Assembly: GCF_005502745.1 (NCBI RefSeq)
Contig: NZ_SCNL01000003.1
Location: forward strand, 124,001 to 188,000
From: Sphingomonas sp. 3P27F8
GTDB lineage: Bacteria > Pseudomonadota > Alphaproteobacteria > Sphingomonadales > Sphingomonadaceae
Direction of reading: 5' to 3'
DNA: 64,000 bases
Shown here piece after piece: positions 21,960 to 30,416 of this stretch (position 1 is the stretch's first letter; every line of letters starts with the position of its first letter). Under the pieces are notes generated by a model that was given only the letters and a program-made list of their open reading frames with translations, was not told the DNA's origin and ran no database searches. The translations under genes were made by a program, and so were the position numbers.

Positions 21960-24194
21960 ATGACTGCCAGCTTGGCGCCCAACGAACACGATTTAACGCC
22001 GACATGGCGGCTCGTTGTTACGCCAGTCGTCGAGATGGCGGTGCTGGCGGCGTTCGTTGCCGTGCTGGTCGCCAGCTATTTCGTCATCGAGCATGCGGGG
22101 CGGCCGCAGGGCCTGATCGCGCCGCCGCTGGTGGCTTTCCTGCTGATCGCAAACCTCGTCCCCGGCATCGCATTGCTGATGCTGCTGGGCCGGCGGATCG
22201 CGAACCGCCGGGCGCGGCGATCGCTGATCGGCGGGGAGGGGCGTCTCCATGTTCGGCTGGTCGCGATCTTCTCGATCGTGGCGGCCGTGCCGATGTTGCT
22301 GGTGACGATCGCGGCGTCGTTGCTGTTCCAGTACGGCGTCCAGTTCTGGTATTCGGATCGCGCGCGCGGCGTATTTGAGAATGCGACATCACTGACGCGT
22401 GCCTCGTACAACCAGTTCCTCCAGCGCTGGGAAGAGGCCACCGTCACGATGGCGCAGGATATCTCCGCCGAACTGAGCCAGCGACCGATCGACGATCCGC
22501 GATTCGGCTCGTTCCTTTTCCAGCAGACATTCTATCGCAGCCTGTCCGAAGCGTTGCTGTTTTCCGTTACGCCCAAGGGCGAATTGCAGACGCTCGCCTT
22601 CGTCAACCCGTATGACCTGAACCTGGCGCGACAGGTTTCGGCCGAGGCCGTTACCGAGCTGCGGCGCGGGCAGCGCAGCGTGGTTACCGTGACCGGCGAT
22701 CGCATCCAGACGGTGACGCGCGTTCCGGGATCCAATATCTTCCTTTACGCAGCGCGCGTCACCGATCCGAAACAGATGACGACGCAGACCAGGCGCGCGG
22801 AGGATGCGCTCGCCAATTATCACGCGCTGCTGGTGAAGGCGCGGACGCTGCAGATCCGCTTCAACGTGGCGCTGCTGGTGCTGTCGCTGCTCATCGTCGG
22901 CGTGGCGGTGTGGATCGCGCTGGCGGTAGCGGATCGCCTGGTGCGCCCGGTGGCGGAACTGGTCAACGCGGCGCGCAGGGTCGAGGGCGGCGATCTTGCC
23001 GCGCGGGTGCCGAACACAACGGCGCGCGACGAGGTCGGCACGCTCGCCACCGCGTTCAACCGAATGACGGCCCAGCTCGAAGCGCAGAATACCGCGTTGA
23101 TGACCGCCAACGCTCAGCTCGACAGTCGCCGGATGCTGATCGAGGCGGTGATGTCCGGCGTGTCCGCCGGGGTGATTTCCATTGGCAGCGATCGCAAGGT
23201 ACGCCTGATCAACAGCTCGGCGGAGATGTTGCTCGGCGTATCGGAAGCGCCCGTCGGCAAATCGCTGGCAGCGGTCGCGCCGGAGCTTGACGGGCTGCTG
23301 GAGAGCAATGCGCGCGAGGCGATCGTGCAGATTGCCGTCAACGGCGAGCCGCGGACACTGGCGGTGCGGATCACGCGCGACGGCACGGGGCCGATCCTGA
23401 CCTTCGACGATATCACCCAGCAACTGCTCGATCAGCGCCGCGCCGCCTGGGCCGACGTGGCGCGTCGCATCGCGCACGAGATCAAGAACCCGCTGACCCC
23501 GATCCAGCTCGCGGCGGAGCGCTTGCAGCGCCGCTACGGCAGCAAGGTGGAGGAGGGCGACACGACCTTCGGGCGGCTGACCGATACGATCGTTCGCCAG
23601 GTCGGCGACCTGCGGCGAATGGTTGACGAATTCTCGTCGTTCGCCCGCATGCCGAAGCCCGTGTTTCGCGCGGAATCCCTGGTCGATATCGCGCGCAACA
23701 CCATGTTTCTGCACGAAGTTGCGCATGCCGGAGTCCGGTTCGAGCTGGTGCATGAGGAACCTGGCCCGTCGCTGATTTGCGACCGGCGACAGATCGGGCA
23801 GGCACTGACCAACATCGTCAAGAACGCCGTCGAAGCGATCGAAGCGAAGGGCGCAAGCGGCGGCGAGGTTCGCATGACGTTGAGCGAGACACCGGGACGG
23901 GTCACGGTGTCCGTGGCGGATACCGGCGTCGGCCTTCCGGTGGAAAGGGATCGTATCGTCGAACCCTATATGACGACGCGCGCGGGCGGCACCGGGCTCG
24001 GCCTCGCAATCGTCAAGAAGATCGTCGAAGAACACTTTGGAACCATATCGTTTTCCGACCATGACGGCGGGGGAACATTGGTGACGATGACGTTCGACAC
24101 CACCACGCTCGCCAGTCTCGAAGCAGGAGATGACCTGGCGTCCAACGGCGACCTTGGCGGGATCGTCGAGCTTACTCGTAACCGGACAATCTGA
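21960..24194 (+). CDS. ntrY: NtrY-type membrane sensor histidine kinase
   Basis: Membrane kinase of the NtrY/NtrX pair linked to nitrogen, redox and envelope control in alphaproteobacteria. From the ATG at 21960 (GGAG just upstream) the product is 744 residues: three membrane helices in the first 110 residues, a periplasmic segment, a further helix near residue 300 (VALLVLSLLIVGVAVWIALA), a HAMP domain, a PAS domain, HisKA with His506 in IAHEIKNPLTPIQLAAERL, and an ATPase domain with NIVKNAVEA, DTGVGLP and GGTGLGLAIV. ntrX starts one base after its stop. Confidence 0.94.
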   Translation: MTASLAPNEHDLTPTWRLVVTPVVEMAVLAAFVAVLVASYFVIEHAGRPQGLIAPPLVAFLLIANLVPGIALLMLLGRRIANRRARRSLIGGEGRLHVRLVAIFSIVAAVPMLLVTIAASLLFQYGVQFWYSDRARGVFENATSLTRASYNQFLQRWEEATVTMAQDISAELSQRPIDDPRFGSFLFQQTFYRSLSEALLFSVTPKGELQTLAFVNPYDLNLARQVSAEAVTELRRGQRSVVTVTGDRIQTVTRVPGSNIFLYAARVTDPKQMTTQTRRAEDALANYHALLVKARTLQIRFNVALLVLSLLIVGVAVWIALAVADRLVRPVAELVNAARRVEGGDLAARVPNTTARDEVGTLATAFNRMTAQLEAQNTALMTANAQLDSRRMLIEAVMSGVSAGVISIGSDRKVRLINSSAEMLLGVSEAPVGKSLAAVAPELDGLLESNAREAIVQIAVNGEPRTLAVRITRDGTGPILTFDDITQQLLDQRRAAWADVARRIAHEIKNPLTPIQLAAERLQRRYGSKVEEGDTTFGRLTDTIVRQVGDLRRMVDEFSSFARMPKPVFRAESLVDIARNTMFLHEVAHAGVRFELVHEEPGPSLICDRRQIGQALTNIVKNAVEAIEAKGASGGEVRMTLSETPGRVTVSVADTGVGLPVERDRIVEPYMTTRAGGTGLGLAIVKKIVEEHFGTISFSDHDGGGTLVTMTFDTTTLASLEAGDDLASNGDLGGIVELTRNRTI

Positions 24195-24195
24195 C

Positions 24196-25566
24196 ATGGC
24201 GCTCGACATTCTCGTTGTTGATGACGAACTTGACATCCGTGAACTGGTCGCGGGCGTACTGGAGGACGAGGGCTACGAAACCCGCGTCGCCGCCGATAGC
24301 GATGCCACGCTGGAAGCGATCGCGACGCGACGGCCCAGCCTGGTGCTGCTGGACGTCTGGCTGCAAGGGTCGCGGCTTGACGGGCTCCAGCTGCTCGACG
24401 AAATCAAGAGACGCGATCCATCGATCCCGGTGCTGATGATTTCCGGCCATGGCAATCTCGACACCGCCGTGGCGGCGATCCGCGCGGGCGCGGTTGATTT
24501 CATCGAGAAGCCATTTCAGGCCGAGCGCCTGCTGCTGATGGTCGAGCGCGCGACGGAAACGGAAAGGTTGCGCCGCGAGGTCGCGTCGTTGCGCGCCTCG
24601 GCCGGCCACAATACCGATCTCACCGGAAATTCGAGCGCGATCAACGCCGTACGCGCGACACTTAAACGAGTAGCGGGGACGGGCAGCAGGATATTGATCA
24701 CCGGCCCGGCCGGCGTGGGGAAGGAAATAGCGGCACGCCTGCTGCACGCCTGGAGCCAGCGCGCGAGCGCACCGTTCGTGATCGTCAGTGCGGCGCGCAT
24801 GACCCCCGAACGGGTCGACGACGAGCTTTTCGGGGTGGAGGAGGGGGGCGATCTGGTTCGTCCCGGCCTGCTGGAGCAGGCCCATGGCGGCACCCTGTTT
24901 CTCGACGAGATCGCCGACATGCCCGTGGCGACGCAGGCGCGCATCCTCCGCGTGCTGACCGATCAGAGCTTCACGCGCGTCGGCGGTACCCGGCTGGTTA
25001 AGGTGGATGTGCGGGTCGTCTCCGCGACCGCCCGCGATCTGACCGCAGAGATCGCCGAAGGCCGGTTTCGCGAGGATCTCTATTATCGGCTCAATGTCGT
25101 GCCGGTGACGTTGCCGCCGCTGGCCGAGCGGCGCGAGGATATCCCGCCGCTGATCGAGCATTTCGTGGCCCATTACGCTTCGGAACGCCGCGTGCCGACG
25201 CCCGAGGTCGCGATCGATGCCATGGTGGCGCTGCAAAGTTACGACTGGCCGGGCAACGTCCGCCAATTACGCAATGTCGTGGAGCGGACGATCATCCTTG
25301 CGCCAGGCGACCGGATCGGACGCATCGATCTCGACCTGCTGCCCGCCGAGGTTCTGGGCGAGGGCGAGGGGAGCGCCGGGACCGCCGCGATCATGGGGGC
25401 GCCGTTGCGCGAGGCGCGGGAAACGTTCGAGCGGGAATATCTCCGTGTTCAGATACGGCGTTTTTCGGGAAATATCTCCCGCACCGCCACGTTCATCGGC
25501 ATGGAGCGATCGGCGCTTCACCGGAAACTGAAGCTGCTGGGCATAACCGAAACCAAGGAAGACTGA
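24196..25566 (+). CDS. ntrX: NtrX response regulator lacking the GAFTGA loop
   Basis: Partner of NtrY, 456 residues from the ATG at 24196. The receiver has Asp53 in LLDVWLQGS. The AAA+-like domain has Walker A GPAGVGKE and GTLFLDEIADM, and the C-terminus has a Fis-type helix-turn-helix (NISRTATFIGMERSALHRKL). Where NtrC-type activators carry GAFTGA, this protein has LFGVEEGGDLVRPGLLEQ, so the loop needed to contact sigma-54 is missing. This is a recognised trait of alphaproteobacterial NtrX and implies regulation without sigma-54 remodelling. An earlier in-frame start inside ntrY is less likely. Confidence 0.93.
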   Translation: MALDILVVDDELDIRELVAGVLEDEGYETRVAADSDATLEAIATRRPSLVLLDVWLQGSRLDGLQLLDEIKRRDPSIPVLMISGHGNLDTAVAAIRAGAVDFIEKPFQAERLLLMVERATETERLRREVASLRASAGHNTDLTGNSSAINAVRATLKRVAGTGSRILITGPAGVGKEIAARLLHAWSQRASAPFVIVSAARMTPERVDDELFGVEEGGDLVRPGLLEQAHGGTLFLDEIADMPVATQARILRVLTDQSFTRVGGTRLVKVDVRVVSATARDLTAEIAEGRFREDLYYRLNVVPVTLPPLAERREDIPPLIEHFVAHYASERRVPTPEVAIDAMVALQSYDWPGNVRQLRNVVERTIILAPGDRIGRIDLDLLPAEVLGEGEGSAGTAAIMGAPLREARETFEREYLRVQIRRFSGNISRTATFIGMERSALHRKLKLLGITETKED

Positions 25567-25584
25567 CGCCGGCGCCATTGCGAT

Positions 25585-25642
25585 GGTTGCCGCGACGATC
25601 CGGCGCGCCTAGATTGGCGCCGTCGCCGGCATGGCGGCAACC
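25585..25642 (+). promoter_or_regulatory. Long-range inverted repeat in the hfq leader
   Basis: GGTTGCCGC at 25585-25593 is perfectly complementary to GCGGCAACC at 25634-25642, enclosing a GC-rich 40-base segment that can fold further. It lies between ntrX and hfq and could be part of a structured hfq leader or a termination structure for ntrX. Confidence 0.4.
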
Positions 25643-25664
25643 CGACGCCGGGCACCGGCGCATC

Positions 25665-25680
25665 GCGGGGAAAACCCCGC
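25665..25680 (+). promoter_or_regulatory. Stem-loop directly upstream of the hfq ribosome-binding site
   Basis: GCGGGG and CCCCGC form a perfect six-base stem with an AAAA loop, ending 22 bases before the hfq ATG and 10 bases before its AAGGA element. In other bacteria Hfq represses its own translation through its leader, so this hairpin is a candidate element; that role is inferred. Confidence 0.4.
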
Positions 25681-25702
25681 CAAGAATCGAAGGATCGAGC
25701 CA

Positions 25703-26194
25703 ATGGCCGAAAAGCAAACATCCCTGCAGGATCTCTTCCTCAACGCCCTTCGGAAATCAAAGACCCCGGTGACGATGTTCCTCGTCAAAGGCGTGAAGCT
25801 TCAGGGGATCGTCACCTGGTTCGACAATTTCTCGGTGCTGCTGCGCCGCGACGGGCAATCCCAGCTGATCTACAAACACGCCATTTCCACCATCATGCCC
25901 GGTGGCCATCTGGACGTTGCGGCCATCGTCGAGCAGATGGGCGAGAACGGGAAGAAGCAGCCCTTGTTGCAGGAGGTGTTTCTCAATGCAGTCCGCAAGG
26001 CGCAAGACCCCGTCACGATGTTTCTGGTGAACGGCGTGATGCTTCAGGGAAATATCGCCGCGTTTGACCTGTTCTGCATGTTGTTGCAGCGCGACGGCGC
26101 GTCGCAGCTTGTCTACAAGCACGCCGTATCGACGATCCAGCCTTCGCGCGCGCTGAACCTGGCCGAAGAAACGTCGGACTCGGAAGGCGATTGA
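25703..26194 (+). CDS. hfq: Tandem-domain RNA chaperone Hfq (two Sm folds in one chain)
   Basis: RNA-binding Sm-like protein mediating sRNA-mRNA pairing. At 163 residues it is about twice the usual alphaproteobacterial length because two complete Hfq units are fused. Unit 1 (residues about 6-70) has [24 protein letters not shown] and [10 protein letters not shown]; unit 2 (about 90-155) has [24 protein letters not shown] and [10 protein letters not shown]. Both keep the proximal-face Gln and the YKH motif. Unit 2 has Met where E. coli has Lys31, and Gln-Asp in place of basic rim residues. The ATG at 25703 follows AAGGA; an upstream in-frame start would add an unlike N-terminus. The stop overlaps hflX (TTGA). 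Confidence 0.95.
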   Translation: MAEKQTSLQDLFLNALRKSKTPVTMFLVKGVKLQGIVTWFDNFSVLLRRDGQSQLIYKHAISTIMPGGHLDVAAIVEQMGENGKKQPLLQEVFLNAVRKAQDPVTMFLVNGVMLQGNIAAFDLFCMLLQRDGASQLVYKHAVSTIQPSRALNLAEETSDSEGD

Positions 26195-27486
26195 GTACCG
26201 GATTCGAACGCGATCGCGATGAGTTCACGCGCGGCGCGCGCGCTGTAGTCGTCTATCCCGATCTGGGCGGCTCATCCCGCGATGCTGATGCTCGTCTGGA
26301 GGAAACCGCCGGACTGGCGGCGGCGATCGGCATCGACGTGGTCGCGCGTGAGGCTGTTCGCGTCCGCACCCCTCGTGCCGCGACGCTGATCGGCGCCGGG
26401 CAGGTGGAAGCCGTCGCGACGGTCGCCCGGATGGAAGACGCGGGGCTCGTGGTGTTCGACGCCAGCCTCACGCCGATCCAGCAGCGCAACCTGGAAACCC
26501 AGCTCGAAGCCAAGGTGATTGACCGGACCGGGCTGATTCTGGAGATATTCGGTGAACGTGCGGCCACCGCGGAAGGGCGGTTGCAGGTGGAGCTGGCCCA
26601 TCTCGATTATCAGGCCGGGCGGCTGGTGCGAAGCTGGACCCATCTTGAGCGCCAGCGCGGCGGTTTCGGTTTTCTCGGCGGCCCGGGCGAAACGCAGATC
26701 GAGGCCGATCGCCGGTTGATCCGCGATCGCATGGCGCGGCTGCGACGCGAACTGGAACAGGTGACGCGCACGCGCGGGCTGCACCGCGACCGGCGGCAGC
26801 GGGCGCCGTGGCCGGTGATCGCGCTCGTCGGCTATACAAACGCCGGAAAGTCGACGCTTTTCAATCGCATGACCGGAAGTGACGTCATGGCGAAAGATCT
26901 GCTGTTCGCGACGCTCGATCCGACATTGCGGCAGATTTCACTGCCGGGCATCGACAAGGCGATATTGTCCGACACCGTCGGCTTTGTTTCGGAACTGCCG
27001 ACGCAGTTGGTCGCAGCGTTCAAGGCGACGCTGGAGGAAGTTGTTTCGGCTGACCTGCTGATTCATGTTCGCGATCTTGCCCATCCGGATAGCGAGGCCC
27101 AGCGTGCGGACGTGGAGGCTGTCCTGACCGAGATCGGCGTGGCGGAGTCGACCACGCGGATCGAGGCATGGAACAAGGTCGACCGGCTTGAAGACGACGC
27201 CCGCGACGAATTGCTGGCGGAAGCCGCGCGTCGCGAGGATGTTGTGGCTATCTCGGCGCTGACCGGGCGAGGGGTGGATCATCTGATCGCCGCTGTCGCC
27301 AGTCACCTCACCGCCGGCCATCAACGCTACACGATTACGCTGGAGGCAGCGGACGGTGCGGGCGCTGCGTGGCTGCATCAATATGGCGACGTGCTGGATC
27401 GGGAAATGGACGGCGATCGAGCGATCTACGAGGTTCGAATGGCGCCCCGCGACTATGAACGGTTCATGACGCGCCGCGGAGCCTGA
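26191..27486 (+). CDS. hflX: Ribosome-associated GTPase HflX
   Basis: GTPase that splits or rescues stalled 70S ribosomes. The 431-residue protein has the N-terminal HflX domain ([11 protein letters not shown] to the [20 protein letters not shown] region), a glycine-rich coiled-coil linker ([17 protein letters not shown]), and a G domain with P-loop [17 protein letters not shown] and the specificity motif WNKVD. It starts with TTG overlapping the hfq stop by four bases, so translation is coupled. hfq-hflX adjacency is widely conserved. Confidence 0.95.
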   Translation: MSTGFERDRDEFTRGARAVVVYPDLGGSSRDADARLEETAGLAAAIGIDVVAREAVRVRTPRAATLIGAGQVEAVATVARMEDAGLVVFDASLTPIQQRNLETQLEAKVIDRTGLILEIFGERAATAEGRLQVELAHLDYQAGRLVRSWTHLERQRGGFGFLGGPGETQIEADRRLIRDRMARLRRELEQVTRTRGLHRDRRQRAPWPVIALVGYTNAGKSTLFNRMTGSDVMAKDLLFATLDPTLRQISLPGIDKAILSDTVGFVSELPTQLVAAFKATLEEVVSADLLIHVRDLAHPDSEAQRADVEAVLTEIGVAESTTRIEAWNKVDRLEDDARDELLAEAARREDVVAISALTGRGVDHLIAAVASHLTAGHQRYTITLEAADGAGAAWLHQYGDVLDREMDGDRAIYEVRMAPRDYERFMTRRGA

Positions 27487-27490
27487 ATGG

Positions 27491-28249
27491 TCACTCGGCA
27501 GCTTTGACGCGCTGCCACAGGCCCTCTTTCTCGTCGAGCGACAGGCCTGGGAATGCGCCGTCCGCGCGGCGCTCCATCGCACGAAAGCGCCGGTCGAACT
27601 TGGCATTGGCGGCACGCAGCGCGGTTTCCGGGTCGACCCCCAGATGGCGCGCCCAGTTCACCACCGCGAACAACAGGTCGCCGATTTCCTCCGCGACGGC
27701 CGGGCCGGTAGCGGCTTCAACCTCCGCGATTTCCTCATTGATCTTGGCGTGCGCGCCGCTCGGGTCCGGCCAGTCGAAGCCGACGCGTGCGGCGCGTTTC
27801 TGCAGCTTTTCCGCGCGAAGCAGCGCCGGCAGGCCGAGCGCAACCCCGGCGAGGGCGCTATCGTCGGCTTTGGCGGCGCGCTCCTCCGCCTTGATCTGCT
27901 CCCACAGGTGATGACCGCCAGCCGCGTGATCGCCGAATATGTGCGGGTGGCGTCGTTCCATCTTGTCGGCGATCGCTGTCGCAACCGCGTCGAAGTCGAA
28001 CAGGCCGTTCTGTTCGGCAATCCGCGCGTGGAACACCACCTGAAGCAGCAGATCGCCGAGCTCATCCTTCAGTTCCGCCATGTCGCCACGCGCGATCGCG
28101 TCGGCAACCTCATAGGCTTCCTCGATCGTGTATGGCGCGATGGTTTCGAATGTCTGCGCAACGTCCCATGCGCAACCGCCGTCGGGATCACGCAAACGCA
28201 CCATGATCTCGCGCAACCGATCGATAGGGGCCGTCGTCGGTTCAGGCAT
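27491..28249 (-). CDS. mazG: Nucleoside triphosphate pyrophosphohydrolase MazG
   Basis: Hydrolyses NTPs or dNTPs to monophosphates and PPi, acting as a house-cleaning enzyme. The 252-residue protein contains two MazG folds; the first shows DPDGGCAWDVAQTFETIAPYTIEE-type sequence (first 20 residues of the fold) and the metal-binding ELKDELGDLLLQVVFHA, the second has INEEIAEVEAATGPAVAEEI and GDLLFAVVNWARHLG. It converges with hflX with only four bases between stops, completing the hfq-hflX-mazG neighbourhood. Confidence 0.94.
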   Translation of the reverse strand: MPEPTTAPIDRLREIMVRLRDPDGGCAWDVAQTFETIAPYTIEEAYEVADAIARGDMAELKDELGDLLLQVVFHARIAEQNGLFDFDAVATAIADKMERRHPHIFGDHAAGGHHLWEQIKAEERAAKADDSALAGVALGLPALLRAEKLQKRAARVGFDWPDPSGAHAKINEEIAEVEAATGPAVAEEIGDLLFAVVNWARHLGVDPETALRAANAKFDRRFRAMERRADGAFPGLSLDEKEGLWQRVKAAE

Positions 28250-28260
28250 ATAATTGACCG

Positions 28261-28278
28261 ATAATATACATTATGTAA
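28261..28278 (-). promoter_or_regulatory. AT-rich palindromic patch upstream of mazG
   Basis: An AT-rich island in otherwise GC-rich sequence contains overlapping palindromes: ATAAT/ATTAT with a four-base spacer and TACAT-T-ATGTA. It sits in the 30-base gap between the protease-like gene and mazG, where a mazG promoter or operator would be expected. Function is inferred from composition only. Confidence 0.3.
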
Positions 28279-28279
28279 A

Positions 28280-28882
28280 TCACGTGCGTGTTTTCGGATC
28301 GAGGATCAACGTTCTCCCCTCTACCCGCCACGACCGGAGCTGGGAGAGGAAATTCATGCCAAGCACGTCAGTTTGGCCGAATTCCGGCGCTACCACCACC
28401 GCCAGATCCCGTACGGTGATGGCGCCGACCTCGAGCCTGGCGATCCGGCCACGATCCGCCTGGACAGACCCGTTTGCAGTATCGATCGCCGTCGCAAACG
28501 GGCTCTCGGTGGTATCGACATTCGCTGCCTTGGCGGTCGCGACTGACAAGGCGGTGATCGTCGCGCCGCTGTCGATCAGCATGCGCCGTTCGACGCCGTC
28601 GATCCGAACGCTTGCCCAAAAATGACCATCCGGGGCCATCGCAATCCGCACGGCGGTTCCGGTGACGCGCTGGTCACGCCCAACCAGGGCGTCGCGCGCG
28701 CCATCCCAGATCGGCTCAAGCCGCTCGCGCTGACACGCGATCATGAGCCCGACCGCAAAGATCGCGATCCATGCGAGCGCCATCTTCATCGTGGTGCCGA
28801 GCGCCAGACGCCGGCTGAACAAGGCGGACAACGGAAGGAGCAGCATGAGCGCGTAAAGCGCGACCTCCGCGCCATTGGTCAT
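28280..28882 (-). CDS. Membrane-anchored retropepsin-like aspartic protease
   Basis: A 200-residue protein with two N-terminal membrane helices (about residues 7-24 and 34-50) and a C-terminal clan AA aspartic protease domain. The catalytic motif LIDSGATITALS places Asp104; later GAITVRDLAVVV and DVLGMNFLSQL are typical of this bacterial single-domain retropepsin family. Such proteins act as dimers in which each chain supplies one Asp. The substrate is unknown. The start overlaps the stop of the preceding metallo-hydrolase by four bases. Confidence 0.88.
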   Translation of the reverse strand: MTNGAEVALYALMLLLPLSALFSRRLALGTTMKMALAWIAIFAVGLMIACQRERLEPIWDGARDALVGRDQRVTGTAVRIAMAPDGHFWASVRIDGVERRMLIDSGATITALSVATAKAANVDTTESPFATAIDTANGSVQADRGRIARLEVGAITVRDLAVVVAPEFGQTDVLGMNFLSQLRSWRVEGRTLILDPKTRT

Positions 28883-29643
28883 ACGGCGATTTCCATGCCG
28901 TCGTATCCGGGTTCAATCCCGGGAGGAAGCTCTTCGAGCAACGTGCGATAGTCCATCGACTGATCCATATGGACCAAGGCGGTGCGGCGCGGCTTCAGCT
29001 CCGCTACCCAGTCTATCACCTGCGAGAGATGCGGGTGCGAGGGATGCGGCCGCCGCCGCAGCGCGTCCACGATCCACGCGTCCAGTCCCGTGTACAAAGT
29101 GCGAAGATCGCTGGTTAAATTACTGAGATCGGTGGCGTATCCTATACGTTTGCCGCCGGCGGTTAACCGCAGGCCCGCCGAGGTGATCGACGCATGCGGC
29201 TGATCGACGACATCGATCCGGACTGAACCAATCGTCAGCGAGTCCGGCAGCATGGAAAGCGCAACGGCCGGCGGATATCCGTGATTTCCCGCGAAGATAT
29301 AGTCGAACCGCCTGGCCAGACCGGCGTGCGTCGCTGCCCTGGCGTATCCCGGAACCGGGCGGCCCAACGCGTGAAAAACCTGTCGCAGGTCGTCGATGCC
29401 GAAAACGTGATCGGCATGTTCATGCGTCCAGATCACCGCGTCGACCGTGCCGACATCCGCCGCGAGCAACTGCGCGCGCATGTCGGGGCTGGTATCGACG
29501 AGGATCCGTGTCCCCTCATGTTCGATCAATATCGACGCGCGCGTGCGGCGGTTGCGCGGCTCGTCCGGGTCGCACGTGCCCCAGTCATTACCGATCCTCG
29601 GAACACCGGATGATGTGCCGGATCCGAGAATCCGCGCTCTCAT
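28879..29643 (-). CDS. MBL-fold metallo-hydrolase, PhnP-like
   Basis: Metallo-beta-lactamase-fold hydrolase of 254 residues. Metal ligands are visible in WTHEHADHVFGIDDL, and in the C-terminal ALVHMDQSMDY region. The start RILGSGTSSGVPRIG is typical of the PhnP/RNase Z-like group, which includes phosphodiesterases. Its substrate here is unknown; PhnP is a cyclic ribose phosphodiesterase, but no phn genes are nearby. Four-base overlaps link it to tatD on one side and the aspartic protease gene on the other. Confidence 0.9.
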   Translation of the reverse strand: MRARILGSGTSSGVPRIGNDWGTCDPDEPRNRRTRASILIEHEGTRILVDTSPDMRAQLLAADVGTVDAVIWTHEHADHVFGIDDLRQVFHALGRPVPGYARAATHAGLARRFDYIFAGNHGYPPAVALSMLPDSLTIGSVRIDVVDQPHASITSAGLRLTAGGKRIGYATDLSNLTSDLRTLYTGLDAWIVDALRRRPHPSHPHLSQVIDWVAELKPRRTALVHMDQSMDYRTLLEELPPGIEPGYDGMEIAV

Positions 29644-30416
29644 GCGATGGTTTTGCTGAAAAGCGTGTGAAAGTTACGGGCCGTGGCTTCCTGCAAACTG
29701 TCCACCGATTGGCCTCGCAGCGCGGCCAGAAACGCACCCGTATCGGCAACAAAGGCCGGCTCGCCCGCTTTCCCGCGATGCGGCACGGGTGCCAGGAACG
29801 GAGCATCGGTTTCGATCAGCAGGCGCTCGATCGGCAGGCGCGCGGCGGTTTCCTGAAGATCTCGTGCGTTCTTGAAGGTGACGATACCCGAAATCGAAAT
29901 GTAGAGCCCGAGGTCTAGCGCGATATCCGCGAACGCGCCGCTGCTGGTGAAGCAATGAATAACGCCAGTGAAGGCGCCCTTCGCCATTTCGTCGCGCAAT
30001 ATCGCTGCCGTATCATCCTCCGCGCTGCGCGTATGAACGACGATCGGCACCCCCGCCTCCCGCGCTGCGGCGATGTGCGCGCGGAAACTGTCCTGCTGCC
30101 GCGCGCGATCGGAATGATCGTAATAATAATCGAGACCGCTCTCCCCTATCCCCACAACACGCGGATGGGCTGCGCGGGCCACAAGCTTAGCGGTATCGAC
30201 ATTTGGATGCCTGTCAGCCTCGTGCGGATGGATGCCGACGGTCGCCCACACATCCGGCTCACGCTCGGCGGTGCCGATAATCTCGTCCCATTCGCTCTCG
30301 CGGGTCGCGATGTTGAGCATGGCCGTGACGCCGCGCGCACGCGCGCGCTCCAGCACCGCTTGCTGCTCCTCGACCAAGCCCTTGTAATTCAGATGGCAAT
30401 GGCTGTCGGCCAGCAT
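29640..30416 (-). CDS. tatD: TatD-family metal-dependent hydrolase
   Basis: Metal-dependent hydrolase, in other bacteria a 3'-5' DNA exonuclease. The 258-residue TIM-barrel protein has SHCHLNYKG at the start, VGIHPHEAD, GIGESGLDYYYDHSDR, VVHTRSAEDD, IHCFTSSGAFA and TDAPFLAPVPHRGK, giving the metal-binding His, Glu and Asp set. It overlaps metG by one base and the MBL gene by four. metG-tatD adjacency is common. Confidence 0.94.
   Translation of the reverse strand: MLADSHCHLNYKGLVEEQQAVLERARARGVTAMLNIATRESEWDEIIGTAEREPDVWATVGIHPHEADRHPNVDTAKLVARAAHPRVVGIGESGLDYYYDHSDRARQQDSFRAHIAAAREAGVPIVVHTRSAEDDTAAILRDEMAKGAFTGVIHCFTSSGAFADIALDLGLYISISGIVTFKNARDLQETAARLPIERLLIETDAPFLAPVPHRGKAGEPAFVADTGAFLAALRGQSVDSLQEATARNFHTLFSKTIA

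Noticed and set aside
22389-24236. 615-codon minus-strand open frame opposite ntrY
   Set aside because: Shadow frame without domain motifs.
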